Assembly (NCBI RefSeq): GCF_017874715.1
Contig: NZ_JAGGLR010000015.1
Coordinates: 62,001 to 126,000 of the forward strand
Length of the DNA stretch: 64,000 nucleotides
Reading direction: 5' to 3'
From: Streptomyces iranensis
Lineage (GTDB): Bacteria > Actinomycetota > Actinomycetes > Streptomycetales > Streptomycetaceae
Of this stretch, positions 37,426 to 45,603 are shown piece by piece. The notes under the pieces are model-generated. The model saw only the letters and a program-made list of their open reading frames with translations. It was not told the DNA's origin and did not search any database. A program made the position numbers and the translations under genes. Position 1 is the first letter of the stretch, and every line of letters begins with the position of its first letter.

Positions 37426-38384
37426 TCCGGGATCTCGACCATCGGCGGCCGCTCCTCGGTGTCCACGGCCGTGGTGCGCGGCTCGAAGCCGTTCTCGCCC
37501 CGGTCGAACTGGGTCAGCCGCGGCCGCACCAAGTGGCCCCGGGCCAGTCGCAGCTGTGCGGTGCGGTAGATCGCGGCCGCCATCCGGCCGAGCGCCTGCC
37601 CGTCCTGGTGGCGGTGTTTGCGCACCCCGATGTCCACCTGGCCGAGCGCGTCGAGCCCCACCGTGTGCAGCGCGTCGACCAGCAGCCCGAGCTCGACGCC
37701 GTAGCCGACCGGGAAGGGCAGCCGTTCCAGCAGCGAGCGGCGCGCCGCGTACTCCCCGCCCAGCGGCTGGACGAATCCGGCCAGCTGGGGCCAGTGCAGA
37801 TTCAGCAGCGGGCGGGCGACCAGCTCGGTGACCCGGCCGCCCTGGCCCGCCACCTCGCCGAGCGGGCGGTCGTACATGCCCTTGACCAGCTCCAGCGTGG
37901 GGTCGGTCAGCAGCGGACCGACGATCCCCGAGACAAAGCGCGGTTCGAATTCCCGCAGGTCGGCGTCGATGAAGCAGACGATGTCGCCGCTCGTGGCGAG
38001 CAGGGACCGCCACAGCACCTCGCCCTTGCCGGGCAGCGCGGGCAGCCGGGGCAGCAGCGAGTCGCGGGGGACGACGGTGGCGCCCGCCGCCGCGGCGACC
38101 TCGGCGGTGCGGTCCGTGGAGCCGGAGTCCACCACCACCAGCTCGTCCACCAGCGGCATCGCCTCGCCCATCAGCTCACGCCGGATCGTGTCGGCGATCT
38201 CGCCGACCGTGGCCTCCTCGTTCAGGGCGGGCAGGACCACGCTCACCGTCGTCCCCGCGGCCCGCTTCGCGGCCAGCAGGCGATCCAGCGGACGGTCGTC
38301 GGCAGACCAGGAGCGACGCTTCAGCCAGCGCTCCACCTCATCCAGCACCTGTGTGTCTCCCCTGCTGTGATCCATCTCGCGCAT
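37401..38384 (-). CDS. gpgS: Glucosyl-3-phosphoglycerate synthase (GT81)
   Basis: A 327-residue GT-A glycosyltransferase. It has the N-terminal RRSWSADDRPLDRLLAAKR typical of GpgS, VSVVLPALNEEATVGEIAD, VVDSGSTDRT, the metal motif CFIDADLREF and the acceptor region HWPQLAGFVQPLGGEYAARR. It transfers glucose to 3-phosphoglycerate on the way to glucosylglycerate, a compatible solute and methylglucose-polysaccharide precursor. The ATG at 38384 has GAGGT about 9 bases upstream. It sits with the trehalose genes, suggesting a shared osmolyte role. No gpgP phosphatase is adjacent. Confidence 0.92.
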   Translation of the reverse strand: MREMDHSRGDTQVLDEVERWLKRRSWSADDRPLDRLLAAKRAAGTTVSVVLPALNEEATVGEIADTIRRELMGEAMPLVDELVVVDSGSTDRTAEVAAAAGATVVPRDSLLPRLPALPGKGEVLWRSLLATSGDIVCFIDADLREFEPRFVSGIVGPLLTDPTLELVKGMYDRPLGEVAGQGGRVTELVARPLLNLHWPQLAGFVQPLGGEYAARRSLLERLPFPVGYGVELGLLVDALHTVGLDALGQVDIGVRKHRHQDGQALGRMAAAIYRTAQLRLARGHLVRPRLTQFDRGENGFEPRTTAVDTEERPPMVEIPEYTARRAA

Positions 38385-38532
38385 CGGACGGCTACCTCAA
38401 CCATCCGGGCCTTCGGTTACAGTCTTGAACAACGCACATGGCCGTCGTATGTCGGGGTCGACCTCGGTGTTTACCGACGTACCGACGAGGCCCGTGCCGA
38501 CAAACGCCCCGGGTCCGCCCGGTGCCATACCG

Positions 38533-38670
38533 CTCATCCAGAGGGGCAGAGGGAACGGCCCGTTGAAGCCCCGGCAACCCTCCAGCTGATCTCGCATTCC
38601 GCAGCGAGGCTCCCAGCTCGGGAAGGTGCCAATTCCGTCTCGTGGCGAAATGCGTCGCGAGGAAGATGAG
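38533..38670 (+). ncRNA. SAM-I (S-box) riboswitch upstream of thrC
   Basis: The conserved S-box blocks occur in order: CTCATCCAGAGGGGCAGAGG, then CGGCCCGTTGAAGCCCCGGC, AACCCTCCAGC, AAGGTGCCAATTCC and GATGAG. P1 is a perfect pairing of CTCATC (38533-38538) with GATGAG (38665-38670). S-adenosylmethionine binding should reduce thrC expression. The 3' P1 strand runs into GAGGAGAAAGGG ahead of the start codon, so either termination or ribosome-site masking is possible. Confidence 0.93.
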
Positions 38671-38690
38671 GAGAAAGGGCCTCGCCATCC

Positions 38691-39983
38691 ATGGCCGTGC
38701 AGTCAGTAGAAAGCTCAACCACTCCCTCCGCCTCCGGTGCCTTCGGCCCCGCCGTCGCATTGTCCTGCCGGGAGTGCGGTGAGCGGTTCGAACTGGGTCC
38801 GATCTTCGCGTGCGAGGCCTGTTTCGGGCCCCTCGAGGTCGCGTACGAGCTCCCGGCCGGCGACCCGGAGGGGCTGCGCCGGCGGATCGAGACCGGCCCG
38901 AACAGCATCTGGCGCTACGCCCCGCTGCTGCCCGTCCCGGCGGACGTGGCGGAGCTGCCGAGCCTGAACCCCGGCTTCACCCAGCTGGTCAAGGCCGACA
39001 ATCTCGCCCGTGAGCTCGGCGTCACCGGTGAGCTGCACATCAAGGACGACTCCGGGAACCCGACCCACTCCTTCAAGGACCGGGTCGTCGCGATCGCCGT
39101 CCAGGCCGCCCGCACCTTCGGCTTCACCACCCTCTCCTGCTCCTCCACCGGCAACCTCGCCGGCGCGGTGGGCGCCGCGGCCGCCCGCGCGGGCTTCCGC
39201 TCCTGCGTCTTCATCCCGCACGACCTGGAGGCGGGCAAGGTCGTCATGGCCGCGGTCTACGGCGGTGAGCTGGTCGGCATCGAGGGCAACTACGACGACG
39301 TCAACCGCTTCTGCAGCGAGCTGATCGGTGACCCGGCGGGCGAGGGCTGGGGCTTCGTCAACGTCAATCTGCGGCCGTACTACGGCGAGGGCTCCAAGAC
39401 CCTGGCGTACGAGATCTGCGAGCAGCTCGGCTGGCGGCTGCCGGACCAGATCGTCGTCCCGATCGCCTCCGGCTCCCAGCTCACCAAGATCGACAAGGGG
39501 CTGAAGGAGCTGATCGCGATCGGTCTGGTCGAGGACCGGCCCTACAAGATCTTCGGCGCCCAGGCCGAGGGCTGCTCCCCGGTCTCCGCCGCCTTCAAGG
39601 CCGGCCATGACGTCGTCCGGCCGCAGAAGCCGCGGACCATCGCCAAGTCGCTGGCCATCGGCAACCCCGCGGACGGCCCGTACGTCCTGGACATCGCCCG
39701 CCGTACGGGCGGCGCGGTGGAGGACGTGAACGACGAGCAGATCGTCGACGCCATCAAGCTGCTGGCCCGCACCGAGGGGATCTTCGCGGAGACCGCGGGC
39801 GGCGTGACCGTCGGCGTGACCAAGAAGCTGATCGAGGACGGTCTGCTCGACCCGTCCCTGACGACCGTCGTGCTCAACACCGGCGACGGCCTCAAGACCC
39901 TCGACGCGGTGGCCCCCACCACGGGTCCCTCCGCCATCATCCGCCCCACCCTTGACTCGTTCCGAGAGGCTGGACTCGCATGA
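38691..39983 (+). CDS. thrC: Threonine synthase
   Basis: A 430-residue PLP enzyme converting O-phosphohomoserine to threonine. An N-terminal zinc-ribbon-like pair, CRECG (26-30) and CEACFG (41-46), is followed by the fold type II domain. The PLP lysine is in NPTHSFKDRV (about 129), with the phosphate-binding and substrate motif SCSSTGNLAGAVGAAAA downstream. It is controlled by a SAM-I riboswitch and overlaps the following MoaD-like gene by 4 bases. Confidence 0.96.
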   Translation: MAVQSVESSTTPSASGAFGPAVALSCRECGERFELGPIFACEACFGPLEVAYELPAGDPEGLRRRIETGPNSIWRYAPLLPVPADVAELPSLNPGFTQLVKADNLARELGVTGELHIKDDSGNPTHSFKDRVVAIAVQAARTFGFTTLSCSSTGNLAGAVGAAAARAGFRSCVFIPHDLEAGKVVMAAVYGGELVGIEGNYDDVNRFCSELIGDPAGEGWGFVNVNLRPYYGEGSKTLAYEICEQLGWRLPDQIVVPIASGSQLTKIDKGLKELIAIGLVEDRPYKIFGAQAEGCSPVSAAFKAGHDVVRPQKPRTIAKSLAIGNPADGPYVLDIARRTGGAVEDVNDEQIVDAIKLLARTEGIFAETAGGVTVGVTKKLIEDGLLDPSLTTVVLNTGDGLKTLDAVAPTTGPSAIIRPTLDSFREAGLA

Positions 39984-40258
39984 GCGTCAACGTCCGAATC
40001 CCGACCATCCTGCGCACCTACACCGGCGGCCAGGCCGAGGTCTCCGCCGACGGCGCGACCCTGGCCGAGGTCCTGGCGGACCTGGAGAAGAACCACGCGG
40101 GCATCTCGGCCCGCGTCCTGGACGACACCGGCAAGCTCCGCCGCTTCGTGAACGTCTACGTCAACGACGACGACGTCCGCTTCGCCGACGGCCTGGCCAC
40201 GGCGACCCCGGACGGCGCCGGGATCTCGATCATCCCGGCGGTCGCGGGCGGCTGCTGA
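39980..40258 (+). CDS. MoaD/ThiS-family sulfur-carrier protein
   Basis: A 92-residue ubiquitin-fold protein (MSVNVRIPTILRTYTGGQAE; RFVNVYVNDDDVRF; ISIIPAVAGGC). Sulfur carriers end in a Gly-Gly whose carboxylate is made into a thiocarboxylate. Here one residue, Cys, follows the Gly-Gly. Carriers with extra C-terminal residues are known to be trimmed by a JAMM/Mec-type peptidase, so processing may be required. The 4-base overlap with thrC (ATGA) implies coupled synthesis. A CysO-like role in cysteine or methionine sulfur supply fits the SAM-riboswitch context. Confidence 0.88.
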   Translation: MSVNVRIPTILRTYTGGQAEVSADGATLAEVLADLEKNHAGISARVLDDTGKLRRFVNVYVNDDDVRFADGLATATPDGAGISIIPAVAGGC

Positions 40259-40285
40259 CCCCGCGTCCCCCTCCTCACCTTTGGC

Positions 40286-40319
40286 ATCGCCCCGTCCGGG
40301 GACAACCGGACGGGGCGAT
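40286..40319 (+). terminator. Terminator of the thrC-moaD operon
   Basis: A perfect 14-bp inverted repeat (40286-40299 and 40306-40319) with a 6-base loop, 27 bases after the MoaD-like stop. Confidence 0.88.
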
Positions 40320-40666
40320 TCCGTCTGTGGAATCGCGATACAGTTGCCCGGATTCCCCGACGGCTCCGGGGTCGGAGCCACATATGAGAACTCGTCAAGT
40401 TGTGCGTAAAGTGTGAGCGCGAATTGTCGGGTTGGTTCCTTATGTCCGGCCCGGCTTGCCCGAACTTCACATAATTTCTCACTTTTAACCGTTCGGCCGT
40501 GCCCAGAATTCTCGTCCGATTGACCTGTTGCAGAGGGCGTTGGGACGGATACATTCAGCGGCGGTCGACGCGTTCCGGCGCACACCCCCCACATCCGGGG
40601 GGTGAGGTCTGACCCGGGTCCGCGGAGTGCGGTCCTGCGCAAGGGCCAGCAATAGGGGAGTTAGGA
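40320..40666 (+). promoter_or_regulatory. Leader and promoter region of the cold-shock gene
   Basis: About 350 bases with no gene. The part from 40380 to 40510 is AT-richer and probably holds the promoter. A C6/G6 hairpin (stem 40583-40590 with 40597-40604, loop ACATCC) lies 62 bases before the start codon. It may be part of a long structured 5' leader, as in many cold-shock genes. Confidence 0.5.
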
Positions 40667-40873
40667 ATGGCTCAGGGCACCGTCAAGTGGTTCAACGCGG
40701 AGAAGGGGTACGGCTTCATCGCGGTCGACGGTGGTGCGGACGTGTTCGTCCACTACAGCGCGATCCAGATGGACGGGTACCGCACCCTCGAGGAAGGCCA
40801 GCGGGTCGAGTTCGAGATCTCGCAGGGTCAGAAGGGCCCGCAGGCCGACATGGTCCGCGTGGCCGTAGGCTGA
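40667..40873 (+). CDS. Cold-shock protein, CspA family
   Basis: A 68-residue single cold-shock domain. RNP1 is KGYGFIAV and RNP2 is VFVHYSAI, with the aromatic KWFNAEKGYGFI face intact. It should bind single-stranded RNA and DNA as an RNA chaperone. The ATG at 40667 is preceded by AGGGGAG. From memory it corresponds to the csp gene next to groEL2 in S. coelicolor. Confidence 0.95.
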   Translation: MAQGTVKWFNAEKGYGFIAVDGGADVFVHYSAIQMDGYRTLEEGQRVEFEISQGQKGPQADMVRVAVG

Positions 40874-41002
40874 CGCGCCGACGCGACGCAGCTGAAACGA
40901 ACAAGTCCGTAGGGTCCGTGTCCCGAACAGGGTACGGGCCCTTCGGCGTGTCCGCGCTGATCATCACGGGGTTGGCGCGAGGGGCGCATGCGTGCAATGC
41001 CG

Positions 41003-41029
41003 CTTGCACTCACCAGGTCCGAGTGCTAA
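41003..41029. promoter_or_regulatory. CIRCE element 1 upstream of groEL
   Basis: CTTGCACTC-N9-GAGTGCTAA: the right arm is a perfect CIRCE half-site and the left arm differs at two bases. HrcA binding here represses the chaperonin gene until heat shock. Confidence 0.88.
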
Positions 41030-41038
41030 TCATTGGCG

Positions 41039-41065
41039 TTAGCACTCTGACGTTGAGAGTGACAG
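41039..41065. promoter_or_regulatory. CIRCE element 2 upstream of groEL
   Basis: TTAGCACTC-N9-GAGTGACAG: a perfect left arm and a degenerate right arm, 9 bases after element 1. Together they form a double HrcA operator. Confidence 0.75.
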
Positions 41066-41191
41066 AAGGACCGGGTCGGTGAGGCCCGCCAGGCCATGCG
41101 GGGCAAGGAACCGCACGGCAGGCAGGCCGTCCGTCGCGGGCGCCAGCGCGGTCCGGAGCAATCCACCCCGTCTCTGGGAGGACCACTTCAC

Positions 41192-42817
41192 ATGGCCAAG
41201 ATCATCGCGTTCGACGAGGAGGCGCGGCGCGGCCTCGAGCGCGGGATGAACCAGCTCGCCGACGCCGTCAAGGTCACCCTCGGCCCCAAGGGCCGCAACG
41301 TCGTCCTCGAGAAGAAGTGGGGCGCCCCCACGATCACCAACGATGGTGTGTCCATCGCCAAGGAGATCGAGCTCGAGGACGCGTACGAGAAGATCGGCGC
41401 CGAGCTGGTCAAGGAGGTCGCGAAGAAGACGGACGACGTCGCCGGTGACGGCACGACGACCGCGACCGTCCTTGCCCAGGCGCTGGTCAAGGAGGGCCTC
41501 CGCAACGTAGCCGCGGGTGCCAACCCGATGGCGCTCAAGCGCGGTATCGAGAAGGCCGTCGAGGCCGTCTCCGCCCAGCTGCTCGAGCAGGCCAAGGACG
41601 TGGAGACCAAGGAGCAGATCGCCTCCACCGCCTCCATCTCCGCCGCCGACACCCAGATCGGCGAGCTCATCGCCGAGGCGATGGACAAGGTCGGCAAGGA
41701 AGGCGTCATCACCGTCGAGGAGTCGCAGACCTTCGGGCTCGAGCTCGAGCTCACCGAGGGCATGCGCTTCGACAAGGGCTACATCTCCCCGTACTTCGCG
41801 ACGGACATGGAGCGTATGGAGGCGTCGCTCGACGACCCGTACATCCTGATCGTCAACTCCAAGATCAGCAGCGTGAAGGACCTCCTCCCGCTGCTCGAGA
41901 AGGTCATGCAGTCGGGTAAGCCGCTGCTGATCATCGCCGAGGACGTCGAGGGCGAGGCCCTGGCGACCCTGGTCGTCAACAAGATCCGTGGCACCTTCAA
42001 GTCCGTCGCCGTCAAGGCCCCGGGCTTCGGTGACCGCCGTAAGGCCATGCTCGGTGACATCGCCATCCTTACCGGTGGCACCGTCATCTCCGAGGAGGTC
42101 GGCCTCAAGCTGGAGAACGCCGGTCTCGACCTGCTCGGCCGTGCCCGCAAGATCACGGTCACCAAGGACGAGACCACGATCGTGGACGGCGCCGGCGACA
42201 CCGAGCAGGTGCAGGGCCGCGTCAACCAGATCCGCGCCGAGATCGAGTCCTCGGACTCGGACTACGACCGCGAGAAGCTCCAGGAGCGCCTGGCGAAGCT
42301 GGCCGGCGGCGTGGCCGTCATCAAGGCCGGTGCCGCCACCGAGGTCGAGCTCAAGGAGCGCAAGCACCGCATCGAGGACGCGGTGCGCAACGCCAAGGCC
42401 GCCGTCGAGGAGGGCATCGTCGCCGGTGGTGGCGTGGCCCTGCTCCAGACCGTCTCGGTCTTCGAGAAGCTGGAGCTCGAGGGCGACGAGGCCACCGGTG
42501 CCCAGGCCGTGCGCCTGGCCCTGGAGGCCCCGCTGAAGCAGATCGCGGTCAACGCCGGTCTCGAGGGCGGCGTCGTGGTCGAGAAGGTGCGCAACCTGAC
42601 CCCGGGTCACGGCCTCAACGCCGCGACCGGTGAGTACGTGGACCTGATCGCCGAGGGCATCATCGACCCGGCCAAGGTCACGCGCTCCGCGCTGCAGAAC
42701 GCCGCGTCGATCGCCGCGCTGTTCCTCACCACCGAGGCCGTCATCGCCGACAAGCCGGAGAAGGCCGCCCCGGCGGGCGCTCCGGGCGGCATGCCGGGCG
42801 GTGACATGGACTTCTGA
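41192..42817 (+). CDS. groEL2: 60-kDa chaperonin GroEL (groEL2 type, without groES)
   Basis: A 541-residue Hsp60. It has the N-terminal KIIAFDEEARRGLERGMNQL, the ATP-binding GDGTTTATVLAQ, the apical-domain GRARKITVTKDETTIVDG and a GGM-type C-terminus (GGMPGGDMDF). The latter marks the housekeeping GroEL2 rather than a His-rich GroEL1. It forms the folding chamber with GroES, which is encoded elsewhere because no groES precedes it. The ATG at 41192 has GGGAGGA upstream, and two CIRCE elements control it. Confidence 0.97.
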   Translation: MAKIIAFDEEARRGLERGMNQLADAVKVTLGPKGRNVVLEKKWGAPTITNDGVSIAKEIELEDAYEKIGAELVKEVAKKTDDVAGDGTTTATVLAQALVKEGLRNVAAGANPMALKRGIEKAVEAVSAQLLEQAKDVETKEQIASTASISAADTQIGELIAEAMDKVGKEGVITVEESQTFGLELELTEGMRFDKGYISPYFATDMERMEASLDDPYILIVNSKISSVKDLLPLLEKVMQSGKPLLIIAEDVEGEALATLVVNKIRGTFKSVAVKAPGFGDRRKAMLGDIAILTGGTVISEEVGLKLENAGLDLLGRARKITVTKDETTIVDGAGDTEQVQGRVNQIRAEIESSDSDYDREKLQERLAKLAGGVAVIKAGAATEVELKERKHRIEDAVRNAKAAVEEGIVAGGGVALLQTVSVFEKLELEGDEATGAQAVRLALEAPLKQIAVNAGLEGGVVVEKVRNLTPGHGLNAATGEYVDLIAEGIIDPAKVTRSALQNAASIAALFLTTEAVIADKPEKAAPAGAPGGMPGGDMDF

Positions 42818-42860
42818 TCGACTCGGCGCGTTCCTTCGCCGGTCGGTCGTACCGTCCAAA

Positions 42861-42900
42861 CGTCGGGGCGGCACCCTCTCCCAGGGGTGCCGCCCCGACG
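42861..42900 (+). terminator. Strong terminator of groEL2
   Basis: A perfect 16-bp stem (42861-42876 and 42885-42900) with an 8-base loop, 43 bases beyond the stop codon. Confidence 0.92.
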
Positions 42901-42979
42901 GCGTATCCGGGGCTGCGGGGCTGTGTGGATGCGCGGTTGTGCGCATGCGGGGCCCAGTCCCGGGCTCCCAGTCCCGGGC

Positions 42980-43912
42980 TCACCCCGTGGCCGCCTCCAG
43001 GGCGGTGCGCAGATGGCCGTGTGCCTCGGCGAGGAGCTTCTCGGCGGTCGGTGCGTCCACCTCGCCCAGGATGGTGAGGATCGCGTTCTTCACCTCGCCG
43101 TCCGTGGCCGCCAGCGCGCTCTCGATCCGCTCGTCGGAGGCGCCGGTCGCCAGGAAGACGATCCTCCGCGAACGGGCCCGCAGCTTGTCGTTGGAGGCGC
43201 GCACATCGACCATCAGATTCCCGAACGTCTTGCCCAGCCGGATCATGGTGATGGTCGAGATCATGTTGAGCACCAGCTTCTGGGCCGTGCCCGCCTTCAG
43301 CCGGGTGGAGCCGGTGAGCAGCTCCGGCCCAACGACGATCTCGATGCCGTGGTCGGCCGCGGCGGCGAGCGCCGACCCGGCGTTGCAGGACAGCCCGACG
43401 GTGAGCGCGCCGCGCCGCCGGGCGTGCTCGACCGCGCCCACGGCGTACGGGGTGCGGCCGGAGGCCGAGACGCCGACCACGGTGTCGTCGGGCCCGATCC
43501 CGAGCCGGTCGAGGTCCCGGGCGGCCAGCTCCGCGCTGTCCTCCGCGCCCTCGACCGAGGTCACCACGGCGTCCGGGCCGCCCGCGATCACCCCGACTAC
43601 CTGCTCGGGCCGGGTGTTGAAGGTGGGCGGGCACTCGCTCGCGTCGAGCACCCCGAGCCGTCCGGCGGTGCCCGCGCCCGTATAGAGGAGGCGGCCGCCA
43701 CGGGACATCCGCACGGCGATGGCGTCGATGGCGGCGGCGATGCGGGGGAGCTGACCGGCGACGGCGGTGGGGACGGCGGCGTCCTCCGCGTTCATGATCC
43801 GGGCGATCTCGAGGGTTTCGAGCCGGTCGATCTTGGCGAGTTCGGGGCGGAAGGCCTCGGTGGTCAGGGTGTCGAGCTGGGCGCGGAGCCGTGCGGAGTC
43901 GGCGGTAGTCAT
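42980..43912 (-). CDS. murQ: N-acetylmuramic acid 6-phosphate etherase
   Basis: A 310-residue SIS-domain lyase that cleaves the lactyl ether of MurNAc-6-P to give GlcNAc-6-P. Seen are the LLYTGAGTAGRLGVLDASE core, PPTFNT, VEGAEDS with its catalytic glutamate, SASGRTPY, and the C-terminal LVVDVRASNDKL-type region. It is the downstream gene of an RpiR-type regulator on the same strand. Its product feeds the NagA pathway encoded 11 kb away. Confidence 0.95.
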   Translation of the reverse strand: MTTADSARLRAQLDTLTTEAFRPELAKIDRLETLEIARIMNAEDAAVPTAVAGQLPRIAAAIDAIAVRMSRGGRLLYTGAGTAGRLGVLDASECPPTFNTRPEQVVGVIAGGPDAVVTSVEGAEDSAELAARDLDRLGIGPDDTVVGVSASGRTPYAVGAVEHARRRGALTVGLSCNAGSALAAAADHGIEIVVGPELLTGSTRLKAGTAQKLVLNMISTITMIRLGKTFGNLMVDVRASNDKLRARSRRIVFLATGASDERIESALAATDGEVKNAILTILGEVDAPTAEKLLAEAHGHLRTALEAATG

Positions 43913-44062
43913 GGCGAAGCGGCTCTTTCCGGTACGTCAGCGTGAGGGTGGGGGTGGGGGTGACGGTGACGGTGACTTGGAAGGGCAGCCACCGGGCGGA
44001 ACAGCGACCGGTATCGGGGGTGGGAGCGCGAGGGCGGGGCCGTCGGGCGGGACCGGTCGGGC

Positions 44063-45001
44063 TCAGCGGTGCCCGGGACGCGGATCGTGGCGGTGCGCGA
44101 GCGCCTCGTACGATGCGGAGAGCGCGGGCGCCGCCGATTCGTACGTCCGCTGGGCGACCCCTATGAACAGGCAGTCCACCACCAGCAGCTGGCTGGTCCG
44201 GCTGGACATGGCCGCCGGGCGCAGCTCGCTCTCGCGGGCCGTGGAGGTGGTGAGCACCAGGTCCGCGTACTGCGCGACCTCGCCGTTCGGCCGCCCCGTG
44301 ATCGCGACGGTGGTCGCCCCGCGCTCGAAGGCCACCCGCAGCGGTTCGATGACGTCCGTCGTGCGCCCGGAGTGGGTGATCGCGATGGCGACGTCGCCGG
44401 AGTGCAGCTGGACCGCGTTGGTGACCGCGAGGTGCGGATCGGCGTGGGCGTGGGCTATCAGCCCGATGCGCAGCAGCTTCTGGACCAGGTCCTGGCCGAC
44501 CAGGCTGGACGCCCCGACCCCGTACACATCGATCCGGCGGGCGGTGGCCAGCGCCGAGACGGCCGCCTCGACCTGGCTGGTGTCCAGCCCGGCGGCGGTG
44601 TCGGCCAGACACTGCTGCTCCTCCCGCGCCAGCTTGGTGACCACGTCGGCGATCGGATCGTCCACCGCGATGTCCGCGGTGACGGCCGGGGCCCGGCCGG
44701 CGGCCTGCTGAGCGGCGAGCGCGGCGAGCGCGAGGCGCAGATCCCGGTATCCGGGGTAGCCGAGCAGCCGGGAGGTGCGGACGACGGTGGCCTCACTGGT
44801 GCCGGTCCGCTCGGCGAGCCCGGTGACGGTGAGCGCCGCGCAACCGGCCGGATCGCCCGCCACGGCTTCGGCGACGCGGTGCATGGAGCGGGTCATGGAG
44901 GGGGCTAACGTGCGGACCTTGGCGGCGAGGGCGGCCGGGGCAGGTGGGGCGGGCGGGACGGGGGGAATGGGTGGTGTGGAGTCGGGCTGCGGAGGAGGCA
45001 T
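44063..45001 (-). CDS. MurR/RpiR-family transcriptional regulator
   Basis: A 312-residue regulator. A Pro-rich N-terminus is followed by an HTH_6 domain (LTVTGLAERTGTSEATVVRTSRLLGYPGYRDLR) and a C-terminal SIS sugar-phosphate domain (VYGVGASSLVGQDLVQKL, ITHSGRTTDVIEPL). The SIS domain probably senses MurNAc-6-P or GlcNAc-6-P, and murQ is the likely target. ATG 45001 is chosen because AAGGA lies 8 bases upstream. An in-frame GTG at 45028 is the alternative. Confidence 0.9.
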   Translation of the reverse strand: MPPPQPDSTPPIPPVPPAPPAPAALAAKVRTLAPSMTRSMHRVAEAVAGDPAGCAALTVTGLAERTGTSEATVVRTSRLLGYPGYRDLRLALAALAAQQAAGRAPAVTADIAVDDPIADVVTKLAREEQQCLADTAAGLDTSQVEAAVSALATARRIDVYGVGASSLVGQDLVQKLLRIGLIAHAHADPHLAVTNAVQLHSGDVAIAITHSGRTTDVIEPLRVAFERGATTVAITGRPNGEVAQYADLVLTTSTARESELRPAAMSSRTSQLLVVDCLFIGVAQRTYESAAPALSASYEALAHRHDPRPGHR

Positions 45002-45044
45002 GAAAGTTTCCTTCAGATCGCTACTCACCAGCGAAAACTATTTC
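45002..45044. promoter_or_regulatory. Candidate RpiR-family operator pair
   Basis: Two short inverted repeats, GAAAGTTTC (45002-45010) and GAAA-ACTA-TTTC (45033-45044), lie directly upstream of the RpiR-type regulator. The nearer one overlaps its ribosome-binding region. They are candidates for autoregulation. Confidence 0.4.
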
Positions 45045-45147
45045 CGGCCACGATGCCCGTCAACCCTCCGGACCATGGCGCGGCGGGTCGGCGAGCGGGC
45101 GCGGTGCGAGCCGGGACGGACGAACAGGCGCGGGGGGAGTCCGGGCT

Positions 45148-45175
45148 GTGGCTGTGGCTGTGGCTGTGGCCGAGA
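45148..45175. repeat. Hexanucleotide repeat (TGTGGC)n
   Basis: Four copies of a 6-base unit, GGCTGT, followed by GAGACC repeats. They lie in the leader of the next plus-strand gene and do not belong to a convincing protein. Confidence 0.7.
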
Positions 45176-45237
45176 CCGAGACCGTGGGCGAGACGGTGGA
45201 CGAAACGAACAGGCGCCGGGAGGAAGCTAAGGTGACA

Positions 45238-45603
45238 ATGGGACCCATGAAGCTCGAACAGGCACTGCACGCGGCCCGCGCCCTCGTCCTGGCCGACCTC
45301 GCGGCGGGGGAGGTCGCCCGCGCCGACATCGTCTCGCTGGTCGAAGACGCGATCGCGCACCGGCGGTGGTGGGTCGAGCAGTGGCCGGAAGGCGTCGCGT
45401 ACGTGGCGGGTCTGGTCGCCCAGGACGTCCAGGACGCCCTGCTGGAACGGTATGGCCGCTGGCCGCTGTGCCCCGTCTGCACCCAGGGCGGCGACCTCCA
45501 TGCCCTCGACGTGGAGCCCGAGTTGGGCCCCGACCCGCGCTGGGTCTGCGGCAAGACGGCGGTCGCGGTGGCGCCCGTGGGATCGCTGGGCACCACCCTC
45601 TGA
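45238..45603 (+). CDS. Conserved hypothetical protein with a CxxC motif
   Basis: A 121-residue soluble protein. It has an N-terminal helical part (LEQALHAARALVLADLAAGE), a Trp-rich middle (HRRWWVEQWPEGVAYVAG) and a C-terminal CPVC plus a later Cys (WVCGK) that resembles a small zinc ribbon. I do not recognise a named family. The ATG at 45238 has AAGG 5 bases upstream. ATG 45247 is also possible. It is coupled to the DUF4031 gene by a TGATG junction. Confidence 0.75.
   Translation: MGPMKLEQALHAARALVLADLAAGEVARADIVSLVEDAIAHRRWWVEQWPEGVAYVAGLVAQDVQDALLERYGRWPLCPVCTQGGDLHALDVEPELGPDPRWVCGKTAVAVAPVGSLGTTL

Noticed and set aside
40583..40604. 6C RNA motif before the cold-shock gene
   Set aside because: There is only one hairpin, and its six Cs are in the stem rather than in two loops as the motif requires.
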